Assembly (NCBI RefSeq): GCF_026914185.1
Contig: NC_070564.1
Coordinates: 2,666,001 to 2,730,000, forward strand
DNA length: 64,000 nucleotides
DNA from: Puccinia triticina
Lineage: Eukaryota; Basidiomycota; Pucciniomycetes; Pucciniales; Pucciniaceae
Direction: 5' to 3'
Shown here in pieces: positions 10,122 through 20,654 of this stretch (its first letter is position 1; each line of letters begins with the position of its first letter). The notes under the pieces are model-generated. The model saw nothing but the letters and a program-made list of their open reading frames with translations. It did not search any database and had not been told where the DNA came from. A program made the translations under genes and the position numbers.

Positions 10122-12831
10122 GTGGACATCTGGCAAGTCGGGTTGGGTACCGGGTATCCCAACAAGAGATTCGGCATACCCAAACCCAACATCGGGTATC
10201 CGGATCTTCTGAAACTGTACATGAGATATTTGCTGTGGGCACTTGAATCCTCAATCAAGATGCTTCCAAAACATACAACTGACAAATACGAGATCTCCTT
10301 CAACTCAGAACTCGAAACATTAACCCCTACGTCACAGGAAACACCCATACGGGCAATCAAGAAGAGCTGGGTCTGGCGGTACTTCAGGATGGTTACAGTC
10401 AAAGGCGTCACTTACAACATCTGCCAGGTCAATTCCGGTCCCGGAGGTACAGAGATGTGTCTTTCAAAACTATTGGTTGACAAAAAAGGATCCACAAAAA
10501 GCATGGCCAACCACTTGGATTGTATATATCACATATACGAAGACAAGGCGGGCACAAAGGCAATCACCAATTTCTTGAATGATGGCAAGCATATCAAGAC
10601 ACTCAACCACTTTTCTTTTACTTTGGCGGTGACTTGCTTTTTTGTCACCTGCAATGTATCTTTCCACACTATTGAGGATGAAAATTTTTGCCGCTTCCTT
10701 CAACTCTGCAACTCCAGCATTGATAACGTTATCTGCTCCAAAGGCACTCTAGCATCCTGCGTTTGACAAACCTTCCAAGAGGGAAAGAATGTGCTTTGTG
10801 AGCAGCTTTGCGGAAACAAATCACAAATCAACCTGACTTGTGATACTTGGACTTCGCCCAACAACTCTTCTGTACTCAGGGTCACAGCACATTGGATTGA
10901 TGCCAATTTCACACTCCATTCAATAATCCTTGGTGCTTGACTTGTGGAAGGAAGTCATACAGGAGTCGCACTTGGAGAACACTTGGTTTAGGTACTCAAT
11001 GATTCTGACATCGGCAACAAAATCTTCTGCATTACCTCGGACAACGCATCCAACAATTGAACAATGGGTGCCCACCTGAAAACTCTTGTCATGTTTGACA
11101 ATGAGAAGTGCCTACTAAACTGTATGGCACATGTGATTAACCTTGCAGCTCAAGCAGGAATCAAAGCATTCTCCAAGCCTTTGCAATCATCGACTTCAGT
11201 ACTGGGTGGTTCATCAACTATCTTGAATGATCAACCTGCTCCAGTTGAAGTCAAGTCTATTGTCTCTCGGCTCAGCGGTCTTACATCTTTCTTGAAACAC
11301 TCTCCCCAGAAATCCGCGTCGTTCAAACAGATCACCTTTGGAATGCATGGAGAGGAGCTAAATATGGTTCAAGATGTAGCTATACGCTGGAATTCTACAT
11401 ATTACATGCTTGAACGTGCCTGGAAACTTTGGTCTTATAATTCAGCATTTTGTGAGACCCGCAACCTGTCCGAGAAGTATGGCCTTGAACACTTCGAATG
11501 GCTTAAACTCAAACAGCTCTGCGACTTCTTGAAGCCTCTCAATGATGCAACTCAGACAATTTCCCCGGACAAGACTATCACTTTAGTGCTCGCAGCACCA
11601 GTATACCTCATGCTGTTACAGAAACTCGATGAAGTAGGCTTTTCTTGAAACTGCTTTGTGATAAAGTCAGACTAAAAGAAACATGATTTCAGTAAAAATA
11701 GAAATAATATAGAAAACAACTATAGAGAATTTTACCTAAAAGAAACAGGAACAAGGTTGAGATGAGAACACAATAGAACCTAAACCACCATACAACTAGG
11801 ACTTTAAGGCTAAGACAGGAAATAAATAGTTAGATAATTATGGTCAACAGGATAGATAAAAAGAAAGAAAGATAAAACTAAGAGTTGAGCCGCCTAGACT
11901 AGTGACCTCGACAAGCAACCGCGCTTTGATTTGATGTTGTTTGACTTAATCAACGGTTGGAAAGAGGTTGTTGAGATGAAGGAAAAGGGAATTGATGACC
12001 GACAATGAATCGAGGAGTAGCGGTCAACTGCTTCCGATTTGAAGTCTTCACACTCATTGACATCACTGAGAACCGTAGTCACAAGCTGTACCACTGCGCG
12101 CCGTGCGCCTCAGAGCGCCTGCACATTCCAACACCTGTATCATCAAGAAGCTAACTGTTGTAACTGCCCATTCATTACAGGCATCGAAGACTTACAATGC
12201 TCGTGAACTGATACCATCCGCCAATGAAATGCTCAATAAGCTGTATGGCTATTTCAATGCAGCTATTTGAAAACCAGTATACCTCTTTTTCACCTTGCTC
12301 AATCCTTGAATTAAAACAAATGTGTTCATGCCCGAGCTCGTGGAAATCATGAAATGTGACAAGCAAGCTGTTCTGGACAACTTCAAGATCAAAGCTCAGA
12401 AATTCACAAACAAACACTACAACAAAGATCAAATGCTAAATGACCCAGATCTACCGGCTGCCAGAAATACCCTGAAATCTAGCTTGTTCTTGAAAAAGAG
12501 AAGAAAAATCTGCTCCCTGGACAATGAAATCAACTACTATCTGGCATCCGAATGCAAAGACAAAGATTGTGATCCACTTGTGTATTGGAAGACCAACTCC
12601 GTACAGTTCCGATCCCTCGCCAACATGGCGCAAACGTACCTCTCAGTACCCGCATTGAGTGCCCCATCCAAGAGGGCTTTCTTGGCTGGTCGTCACATTC
12701 AGGACTATACACAAAACCAGATGTGTGTTGAGACACTTGAGGCCCTCATCTGCTTGAAGGACTGGGTTGATGAGGATGTCATTGATATCAATTGCATCTG
12801 TACATCAAGCTTGTCCACTTCATCTGCCTGA
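10122..12831 (+). pseudogene. hAT transposase remnant (BED finger to hATC dimerisation domain)
   Basis: The protein would cut and rejoin DNA at the hAT ends. One frame from 10122 to 11648 carries a BED-like segment (SWVWRYF near 10367, C...HLDCIYHIY near 10512-10540), a region typical of the catalytic RNase H-like fold (TCDTWTSPNNSS near 10832; TSDNAS near 11036; LNCMAHVINLAAQAG near 11113) and WNSTYYMLERAW near 11390. It resumes at 12181 in another frame and ends with the hATC dimerisation region (EINYYLASECKD to ALICLKDW, 12526-12768). In-frame stops: TGA 10764, TGA 10938, TAG 10989, TGA 11058, TGA 12268, TGA 12307. The last replaces the Arg of a normally conserved DPR-type motif, which fits CGA to TGA. 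It cannot make an active protein. Confidence 0.9.
11649..12180. other. Non-coding interruption of the hAT gene (large intron or insertion)
   Basis: About 530 bp of AT-rich DNA separates two collinear parts of the hAT transposase. Its right edge is a normal acceptor (CATTACAG, then GCATCG), and its left edge is near TTTTCTTGAAACTG, with no strong GT donor seen. No TIR or target duplication was recognised, so an intron enlarged by other DNA is as likely as an insertion. Confidence 0.5.
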
Positions 12832-12943
12832 TTTTCATTCTTGATTGCATTGCAATTGATGATACATAGCTTGTTGTTCAATGATACATAGCTTGTTGTG
12901 GATATTTTGTTCTATTTGATGACCAGTAACATTGCAAACAACA

Positions 12944-13182
12944 ATTGGTCACCCCCACTGACAGCACAATTGGCTGGGTTGAGGTTATCCCAGTTAAACT
13001 GGGATGAACTCAACCAATTTAAGCTTGGTTGATCTCAACTGATGAAATATAAATCCAAGGTCCCCCCTTGGTTTTATATTTCATTGGATAAGATCAACCC
13101 AATTTAAATTGGTTGAGTGCATCCCAGTTAAACTGGGATGACTTCATCCCAGCCAAATATGCTGGCAGTGCCCAGGACCAAT
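12944..13182. mobile_element. 239-bp foldback MITE
   Basis: Two long arms are inverted copies around a short TCCCCCC centre near 13060. Outer ends are ATTGGTC (12944) and GACCAAT (13176-13182); inner landmarks are TTGGCTGGG/CCCAGCCAA, then CCCAGTTAAACTGGG (itself a palindrome, present in both arms), CTCAACCAATTTAA and GAAATATAAA. The whole would fold into one imperfect hairpin of about 110-base arms. It contains no coding sequence and lies downstream of the hAT coding remnant. Confidence 0.85.
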
Positions 13183-13204
13183 CCTCAATCATAAAATAAG
13201 CCCC

Positions 13205-13703
13205 CAGAGGCTGGAGACAGACACTTGCCAAGCTCAAACTTAACCAAGTCCCTCCCCTGCCTGAGGCATTGCCGGAGGGACTTACGCCCTATCAGGAATT
13301 CTTGCGTGACAGTATTCTGAGTTTTGGTGGTACTCAACTTTGAGTGCCCAGAACTCAACCTTGATGATTAGCTAGCAATTCAAAAATTTAATGCATGATA
13401 GGCCTACATTGTCTCTTTCTTGTGATACAATTTGGGACCATCTCCTCTTCATCTTTGTGCTGTTTTTATTTTTTGAAAACTTTGCAAAACATGATTCCCC
13501 AGGTTCGGAGCGGATCACTAAACAACAAAGCCCGTGCGCGATTGGCAGATCTGATACAACATGATATCACGTACATGCATTAGCCTCAATCAATCCTCGA
13601 AGTGGTCGTGTTTTTGGCGCTAAGTAACAAGTTGGTCTGTGCTCATAAATCCCGGTGGTATGCTGGGATATGATAGTTATTTTCCTTTTATTCAAGATTT
13701 TAC

Positions 13704-13734
<31 letters not shown>

Positions 13735-13966
13735 AACAAAGATACAAAGAATGGTAAAAATACAACAAATAAGGGGATGAGGAGGCGCATCAGGAAAAAT
13801 GGGTTTCAAGAACGGAGGATGAGATCTGCAGGAGTGGCGAGGAATATAACGTTTTCACGGATCAAATATCCAAAAGTCTCACGCAAGAATTCCTGATAGG
13901 GCATAAGTCCCTCCGGCGAAGCCTCAGGCAGGACTTAGTTAAGTTTGTGCCGAGCTCCAGCCTCTG
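13205..13966. mobile_element. 762-bp TIR element nested in the hAT 3' region
   Basis: Ends are inverted copies over about 105 bases: left CAGAGGCTGGAG... from 13205 to ...CAGGAATTCTTGCGTGA (about 13313), right its complement TCACGCAAGAATTCCTG... from about 13878 to CTCCAGCCTCTG at 13966. Both arms contain the hairpin-forming pair AAGTCCCTCC / GGAGGGACTT (left arm complete; the right arm has lost part of it). The interior holds a poly-A run of 28 (near 13704-13731) and no domain. Confidence 0.8.
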
Positions 13967-14163
13967 AAACATAGCCTCATAGGTACCCAGTCAGGTACCC
14001 GACGGATGTTGGATGTACCAAATCGGATACCCGACTCAATACCCGGTCGGGTCTCACCGGATGTTCAGGGTCCGGATGTCCACCTTACATTGGACCAACC
14101 AACACCGATTACAGAAAGTGACCCGGTGGTGTGGGGCCAGGCCGACTTGATTGGAACGGCCAC

Positions 14164-14334
14164 TGGAGGACTTCCTGTCGATCTGGAAAGTCAGATCTGA
14201 GCTGCCAGATTTCAGATTTCGCAGGGAAATCTAGGTCCCCGAGGATCCCCAAAGCAATCCAGAGTCCCAAATTCCAGATTTCCCTGCGAAATCTGAAAAT
14301 TCAGATTTATTCAAAAATGACGGGAAGTCCTCCA
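14164..14334. mobile_element. 171-bp foldback MITE, copy 1 of a family
   Basis: Ends TGGAGGACTTCCTGTC (14164) and GACGGGAAGTCCTCCA (to 14334) are inverted; inside, AGATTTCGCAGGGAAATCT and its complement form a second matched pair. Copy 2 of the same family lies at 14491-14638, in the same order and orientation. Confidence 0.85.
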
Positions 14335-14490
14335 CTATTGGCATGAAATACAGTCAAATTTGGACCCAATCATCCAAATCCGACGAAAGCGGACACTCAA
14401 CGTTGGGGAAACGTTCTTCCAACCTGTCTCAAACGACCTCGAGCCGCGGCGGCGTTCCGCGGAGGCGAGGTGGATTGGTTTGTCCAACAT

Positions 14491-14638
14491 TGGAGGACTT
14501 CCTGTCAATCTGGGAACTCAGATTTTTCCAGATTTTGCGGGGAAATCTGGGCTCAATTGTCCCAAATCCTGGATCTGCCTAGATTTCCCTGCAAAATCTG
14601 GGAAAATCTGGGTTTCCAGATCGGCGGGAAGTCCTCCA
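14491..14638. mobile_element. 148-bp foldback MITE, copy 2 of the same family
   Basis: It has the same TIR, TGGAGGACTTCCTGTC, and the complement GGCGGGAAGTCCTCCA, with inner arms AGATTTTGCGGGGAAATCT / AGATTTCCCTGCAAAATCT. The two copies are only 156 bp apart, and the string GACCCGGTGGTGT occurs downstream of or next to each (14120-14132, 14688-14700), so the intervening DNA may also be duplicated. Confidence 0.85.
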
Positions 14639-14810
14639 TTATCCAATCAAGGATTCGTTGGAAAAACAAACACCGATCAAAAATTTTGACCCGGTGGTGT
14701 AGAACAGTTGATGTATGTATCTTCGTAGACGTGAAACCTCGGATTATGTATAACCTAGGCCACACGGCTACAGATCACAGGCCCTTTGTTATCACCTTTT
14801 GTTATAATAT

Positions 14811-15290
14811 GGGGGTAAGTTAATTTTGCAAACCATTTTTTACAACCCATATGGGTTGTAAATTGGATCGGTTGTAAAATTCTACTTACCTAGGGTTGTA
14901 ATATAATTTTACAACTCATGCTCCTAGTTTTGAGGATTGTAAATAGATAGTGTGCAAAACATGGTTTGTAATTTTGTGCCTGGCATGTGCATAGAGTAGA
15001 TTCACGAACTATGTTTTGCAAGTCTCACATGTCAAGGTTGTGAAACTGCATAACGAGCTGTCAAAATCGAATTTCACAAACCATTTATTTGCAATCCATT
15101 ATGTGTTGTGAAATCAAGGTTGTGAAACTGCATAACAAGCTGTCAAAATTGAATTTCACACGCCATTTATTTGCAATCCATATGTGTTGTGAAATAAGCT
15201 ATGCAAATAAGCATTTTTGGGCCGTGAGATACAATTTTACAACCCATCTGGAACTGAATTGCAACACATCGTTTGTGTGATCCTGCATGC
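14811..15290. repeat. Left TIR and subterminal TTTTRCAACYCAT-type motif array of the MULE
   Basis: About 480 bp with many copies, in both orientations, of a motif close to TTTTRCAACYCAT (for example TTTTACAACCCAT, GGTTGTAAA, TTTGCAATCCAT). It includes a tandem duplication of an 82-bp unit beginning CAAGGTTGTGAAACTGC (15033-15114 and 15115-15195). Subterminal arrays like this are often transposase binding sites (family knowledge); the binding role here is inference. Confidence 0.8.
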
Positions 15291-15443
15291 ACCAACAAGC
15301 TCAACAACCAAACAAAAGAACAAAAATGACATCAGCAAGACCTCCCGGCTGGATCGATCAGTCTTCCTTTCCTCCCACACTCTGTCCAACCGCCATTGAC
15401 GAAGACAACGACGACGACTCTGACGCCAAAAACTCTTGCAACA

Positions 15444-18400
15444 ATGGATCCGCCGCTGTTCAATCCGGAGTCTAGTCCGTTTTCCTCCAACCCTTCGACG
15501 CCTGACAGGTTTAACCCAATTCTCCCACCTTTCGGAATTGACTCAATCATTGGAATCGACTCCAACTCCTCCATCATCCCACGACCTGAAATCAACTCGA
15601 TAATCCCAGATCTTAGTCCCATCTCTGGTTTCCTAGTTGATTCGTCCGATTCGTCCGATTCCTCTTCCTCCGTTTCAGCTGAAGCCCCCGTCTCAAACTC
15701 AGAAAAAATGCCGCCAAAGCCCCAGCAGCCCGTTTCAAAACCCTCAAAGCCCTCCAAACCAAATTTGCCAAGCAAGAAAAACAAACCAACCAAGCAACAC
15801 AAGACGCACAGTCCCTCCCCAAAGGCCGAGCACCCAAGTTCTGAATTGACCTCTCCTGACAATGCGGATGACGAGGGCTTTGAAGATGAAAGCAAATACG
15901 AGGTGGATTCGGATCAGGCGGATTGTGATGACGGCCAGGCCGATTTTGATGACAATCAGGCTGATTTCAATGATGAACCAGCCGATGCTGATGTTGAGGA
16001 AATGGACGATGACGATGCCGATCATCAGCAAGGAAGACGGTCAAAAGAAAAAGAATGGTTTCTCCCCGAATTGGGCGACCATTACGAGACGTACATTGAT
16101 CACGGATGTACGCTTGACAAGCAAGGCTATCCAATCTACCCCAACGGACGGACAACATTTGTGCGCTTACCTGAAGACGACATCACAAATTTTGGATCAG
16201 TCGGATTTGCGAAGACGAGCTCGGTCAGCTATCGCAGCAACAAGACGTGGAAAATCACTCGGTATTTCTGTCTTGGTGCTCTGGTCTGCGACAATCCGTC
16301 CTGCGAGTGGGCCGGTTCTCCCCCTACTGGAAAAGGAGGTCGAGAAAAGCTTGAAAAAGGGTAAGTAAGGTTGGATGAGTTGCAAAATTATTTTGCAACT
16401 CATATTTTTGCAACTCACATTTTACAACCGTCAAATTTACAACCCTTTTACTAATTTTTACAACTCTTATTTTTGCGCTTCATCAGCCTCATCAAATGCC
16501 GCGGTCTAGCAAACAAGTGCAAAGGCACTGTTTACCATCAGACGTGTCCCGACTCCGTGGCCATCCGTTTTGACCACCATCTCCCATCAGGATGGGGGCT
16601 CCTCAGGCACAAGGGTAAACACCCTCATCCTTGGCCCGAAGCTAAGAAGCCGGACCCGCTTGCGAAGAAAGAACTGAAAGAGGAGATCAAGAATAATCCT
16701 AAAGCTGGCGCACTCAAGCTTAAGGTAAGCTTTCTCCCTGCTCATTCCTTCCGAAGTGAACTAATCTCTTTGATTTTCCTTATCTTTTTCACCCTTTATG
16801 TAGATGGGAAAGCCTACTGATGCTCAATCCGGCTTCGAAAGTGTGGCTTCAATCCACCCATCTTACCAGAATAAAGATCGACTTGCCTATTATTGCCGAA
16901 CCATCTTAGCTGAGTTGGGATTAGCGCCAGACAAACTCGGCGCTGGCGTCGGCGACAAATTCATCTTGGACATGTTTGGATGGGCCGCGTAAGTTAATTG
17001 TTTTACAACCTTTCTTTGAATTTTACAACTCATTTGAAATTTACAGCTCACAAGTCTTGTTGCGCAACAAACAGTCGGGAGATGTGGATTATTTCGTGCT
17101 TGTTCATGCCGAACGCCGAGCATTTCACCTTCCAGACGAGATGGATGGCTGATCGCTTACTCGCTCGTGATAGGAACAATCAGGTGTACAGCGGCGGTCT
17201 AATATCCGACGTCACTTACCGATACTTTGAGACGGGATACCTGCTGACGACTTCGATGTTTTGCGAAGATCTTCAACGTTGGATCCCTGTTCAATTGACC
17301 TGGATGCAAGGGCTCAGTGAAGAATATTATCAGATCCACTTCGCTACTCTCTTCCGGCAATTTCTGAAGCCTTCAATCACCCCGGCCGAGAGGGACCAGC
17401 TGGTCCGCGAGGTCGTTGACTTCTCATTGGCTCAAGTCGAAGGATTCGTATCGGCTTACATCGAAGCCTTTCGTCAAGGCACTCGCAAGGAAGTAAGGGC
17501 GATGTTGAAGGGTTGCCGGGAGCATTACAGACAATCGGTCACTCGCATCAAACGTAATCGAGCCCTTATAACCGTGGATCAGGAGGTAAGCCATCAGCAT
17601 AAATGACTTGTAAAATTATTTTACAAAGTTTTACAAACCTTTATGACTTGTAAAATCATATATGTCAAATTTGCAACTCATAATACTAACAAACAATGGT
17701 CATTTTTTCCACAGGAACCCTTCCGAAAGGCATGCATGGACCTCCTGGAGCGTGCCAAACCGGATGGCCAAACCCACGAACAAAAGGTTGACTACATACG
17801 GCGTCGTTACCCCAAGGTCCGCAAATGGCTTGATTGGGGGACGGTATCAGATATCGAGGCGCTCTTGTTCCCTTCTCGAGCTCCGAGACTTGAGGACACA
17901 CCCGATGGCCTTCCTGATACCACCAATGCCCAGGAAAGCATGCATCGAACGTACTATCGGCTCAGGTAAGCATGGGTTGTAAAATATGGGTTGCAAATTT
18001 TCTAAAATGCTCATTTCACTTACCCCATTTGTTTGAAATCCCAAGCGATGGACGGCAATGCCTTATGGTAGGGATGATTGACTTGTTCACCTTTGTCGAC
18101 ATGCTGGAACGCGACTGGAACGCGGTGATGAAAGGAATCCCAATCAGTTATGGAGCGAACACCGGGAAGAACATAGGTCAAACCTTGGGCTTGGGCAAGA
18201 AGCGCAAGCGTTCCAAGTATGTCAATGATGGAAGACCGCCGGATACCACTGACGACCTGGTCGATGGACATAAGAAAAAGAAATCACAAGGAGGACGGCC
18301 TCCAAATTTGAGAAATCACAACAGAAACCTCTGGGCGGCCTATCCCTCGTATTGAGCAAGCGGCGAGTCGAAGAAGATAAACCGATGCTGGCTTGCTGCC

Positions 18401-20077
18401 GGCTTGGAATCTATGTACGCGCTGTTCAACCCGTTGTGGCTTTGTGGGATCAGCGGAAAGGGGAAGGATATCTTCACCCATTTGGCCCATCACTTCTCAT
18501 GTCGATCCAGCGGCGAATTAAACGGCGGCACCTCTATCAGATCAACTATCACGCGTGGCCAAAACCACATGTTTGAGGTTTTGAACGCAAAATATCCAGC
18601 AAGCTTCATCCCTGGCACTTTCTGCTCGGCCGACTACTTTCTCGAGGTCGCCTTGGATCCCAAACTCCACCAGAGCCCAGAATACAAGAAACTCTTCCAT
18701 CTCCACGAACATCAAACATTTACCTGCGAACTGAAGCCTGATACACTGCAGCTCCATCCAACTCGTGCCAATCGAAGCTTCCACGTTGTTGCCATGAAGC
18801 CTCAGATGTTTGACTCCAACAGGATTCCCTACTCTGATGTCGCCCAGCTCGTCGAAAAATGGCAATCAACGGGTTTGATCGGTCATCCTGGTCTTGTGTG
18901 CAAGGCCTGCAATGAAGTTGAACCTTCATCTAAACCCAAACATAAGCCAAAGAAGCCAAAGAAAAAAGCCAAAAACGAGAGGGACAATTCCATCGAGATT
19001 TGCCACAACCCTGGAGTATCGCAGCAATCGGCTCACTACATCATCAATCGTTCAAAGCTTACCTTTGACAAGAACGGTCCCCCTCTTCACATCAACTTCC
19101 ACCTTGAGGTCAGCGATGTCGATGATATCCCTTGACGAGACAGTTTCATGGCGACCACCAACTGGCCCTTCAAGCTGAATGTTGGCGGGGCAACATACAC
19201 CCTCATCTCTTGAGGATATTGGAATGGCAGTCACTACTGGTGTAAGATCCTTCGGAGCGCAAATATCTCGGCAGAAAAGGGGAGTTTAACAGCGGTTTGG
19301 ATGCATAATGATGTGGAGAATGACGGCTATGCTCAACAAATCAATCGAGTGCCAAGTTCAATCGCTGGCGCAGAACAGTTCACCAGCTGGCTCTTGTATT
19401 CGCGTGCGTGGACGCCTTCCGAGGAAGAATACGTTAACAAATCCATCCAGAAGATTGTGGATGACAATCCCGACGCAGTTGGAGATGTCCCCTTCAGAGA
19501 AATGAAGGCAATTTTGAACATATCTCATTCTTCGACGTTGATTGCACACGAGGGACCAGCGCCAAACAACTCTCAATCTCAAACAGTCCACTCTGAAACA
19601 CCGGCCGAACATTCTGCTTCACCTGAAGAATCAAAACCAAAAAAGAGGGCCAGAAGGAAAAACAAGATGGCAACAATAAGAGAATCGGAGGAGAGTGATG
19701 TCGAATCGGACGTCGCCAAGATTCTAGACCCAGACGAATCGTTCATCGCCAATCAGACCTTCGAAGACAAATCTTTTTCCGTCGCCAAGATTCTAGACCC
19801 AGACGAATCGTTCATCGCCAATCAGACCTTCGAAGACGAATCTTTTGCGGCGAATGAATCTTTCATTGCCAATGATTCTTTCATGGCCAATCAGACCGGT
19901 GAGACCGTTGAAGACAAGTCTTTTGTTGGCAATGAGACAGTTCAGAACAAAATCGAGCAGCAGTCCTCTCAAACTCGAATTTGGATAAAGCTCAAACCTC
20001 CCTGCCCACCAGCGCCGGCGATCCCAGCTACCTCCAAAAGCAAAAGACCTACGAGGCGATCAAACAGGAAAATATAG
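15444..20077 (+). pseudogene. MULE transposase with GCM/WRKY-type zinc finger, broken
   Basis: Six exons are readable: 15444-16360, 16487-16724, 16804-16988, about 17047-17585, 17715-17965, 18046-20077; the GT-AG junctions at introns 1, 2, 4 and 5 keep frame. Start ATG 15444 opens a Ser/Pro-rich then acidic N-terminus. A Cys/His-rich finger (CDNPSCEW; CRGLANKCKG; HKGKHPHPW) spans introns 1-2, GCM/WRKY style. The catalytic region includes FQTRWMADRLL and SDVTYRYF (probable first Asp at 17208). The tail has Lys-rich stretches and a 23-residue direct repeat (from 19712 and 19781). Breaks: a 1-base frame slip near 17083-17090 and in-frame TGA at 18353, 19133 and 19211, with homologous-looking sequence continuing after each. 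No TAA or TAG interrupts it. Confidence 0.85.
16361..16486 (+). other. Transposase intron 1 carrying six MULE end motifs
   Basis: The donor is GTAAGT at 16361 and the acceptor CATCAG at 16486; phase 2 is kept. Inside are GTTGCAAAAT, TTTTGCAACTCAT, TTTTGCAACTCAC, TTTTACAACC, TTTACAACCC and TTTTACAACTC, the same motif as at the element ends. The first two form a near-perfect palindrome. Introns 3 (16989-17046), 4 (17586-17714) and 5 (17966-18045) also carry it; intron 2 (16725-16803) does not. Confidence 0.85.
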
Positions 20078-20089
20078 TTGTGCAATTTT

Positions 20090-20476
20090 CTTTTTTGGAT
20101 GGTTTGTGAAAAAACGTTTGCAAAATTGTATTTCTGTTAGCCTTGATGTTATTTTACGGCCTTCATATTACAATCTATGATGAGTTGTAAAATAAAGAGT
20201 TGCAAATTTCCACATAACAGGGTTGCAAATGGAAATTTGCAACCCTTCTATCTTGCAACGCATATGGTTTGCGAAATATGTTTTGCAAAATTGGTCTTCA
20301 GACCGCTAATTTACGTTTTTACAACCTTACTTTTGCGCACCTTCACTTTGCAACTCACATTTTACGATGATGAGTTGTAAAATTACATAATTCATGGTAT
20401 ATGTATAACTTTACAACCCATATATTTTACAACCCATATGACTCGCAAAAAATGAGTTGTAAAATTACATCGACCC
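20090..20476. repeat. Right subterminal motif array and TIR of the MULE
   Basis: About 390 bp after the transposase stop with repeated GAGTTGTAAAAT, TTTGCAACCC, TTTTACAACCCAT and TTTGCAACTCACATTTTAC, both orientations. Ends in the right TIR at 20476. Confidence 0.8.
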
Positions 20477-20485
20477 TTATAATAT

Positions 20486-20654
20486 GTACTTCCTCTCGCC
20501 TCTCCCGATCAATCTGTAAGTCACCGTTCCTAAATCCCACCATCATCCAGGACTTGAAAGCTGACCTGTTTCATTCCTGTTAATCATCTGGTAAACTTTG
20601 TGATCAATAGTACTATTTCGACAGTCGGCCTCAAGCAAAGTCCACTCCGGTAAG
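20486..20654 (+). promoter_or_regulatory. Short upstream region of the sulfurtransferase gene
   Basis: Only about 170 bp separate the right end of the MULE from the ATG at 20655. It is C/T-rich in its first part (CTTCCTCTCGCCTCTCCCGATC), as fungal promoters often are, and has no clear TATA box. The MULE insertion has therefore replaced or displaced anything farther upstream. Confidence 0.45.

Larger units (their letters stand above)
10079..14101 (+). mobile_element. hAT-family DNA transposon, dead, with nested MITEs
   Basis: The coding remnant is hAT (next entry). End signals are an inverted pair GGTTGGTCCAA (10081-10091) and TTGGACCAACC (14091-14101), each followed inward by GGTGGACATC / GATGTCCACC and by several CGGGTAYCC words (10140-10200 left; 13985-14055 right), like hAT subterminal repeats. 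I could not find a clean 8-bp target duplication, so outer limits are approximate. A foldback MITE (12944-13182) and a TIR element (13205-13966) sit in the 3' non-coding part. Confidence 0.65.
14802..20485 (+). mobile_element. Complete Mutator-like (MULE) transposon with 9-bp TSD
   Basis: The element is 14811-20476 (5666 bp). TTATAATAT occurs at 14802-14810 and 20477-20485, a perfect 9-bp target duplication. Ends are imperfect inverted repeats: left GGGGGTAAGTTAATTTTGC..., right the complement of GGGTCGATGTAATTTTAC...; both continue through CATTTTTT and CATATGGGTTGTAAA about 40-50 bases in. GGG-type ends with a 9-bp TSD are the signature of Mutator-like elements (established knowledge). The interior holds a GCM-type transposase gene. 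The intact TSD and TIRs suggest a fairly recent insertion, though the transposase is already broken. Confidence 0.92.

Noticed and set aside
18353..19213. TGA recoding (selenocysteine or alternative code) in the MULE transposase
   Set aside because: The neighbouring gene is normal, the copy also has a frame slip, and CpG decay explains TGA better.
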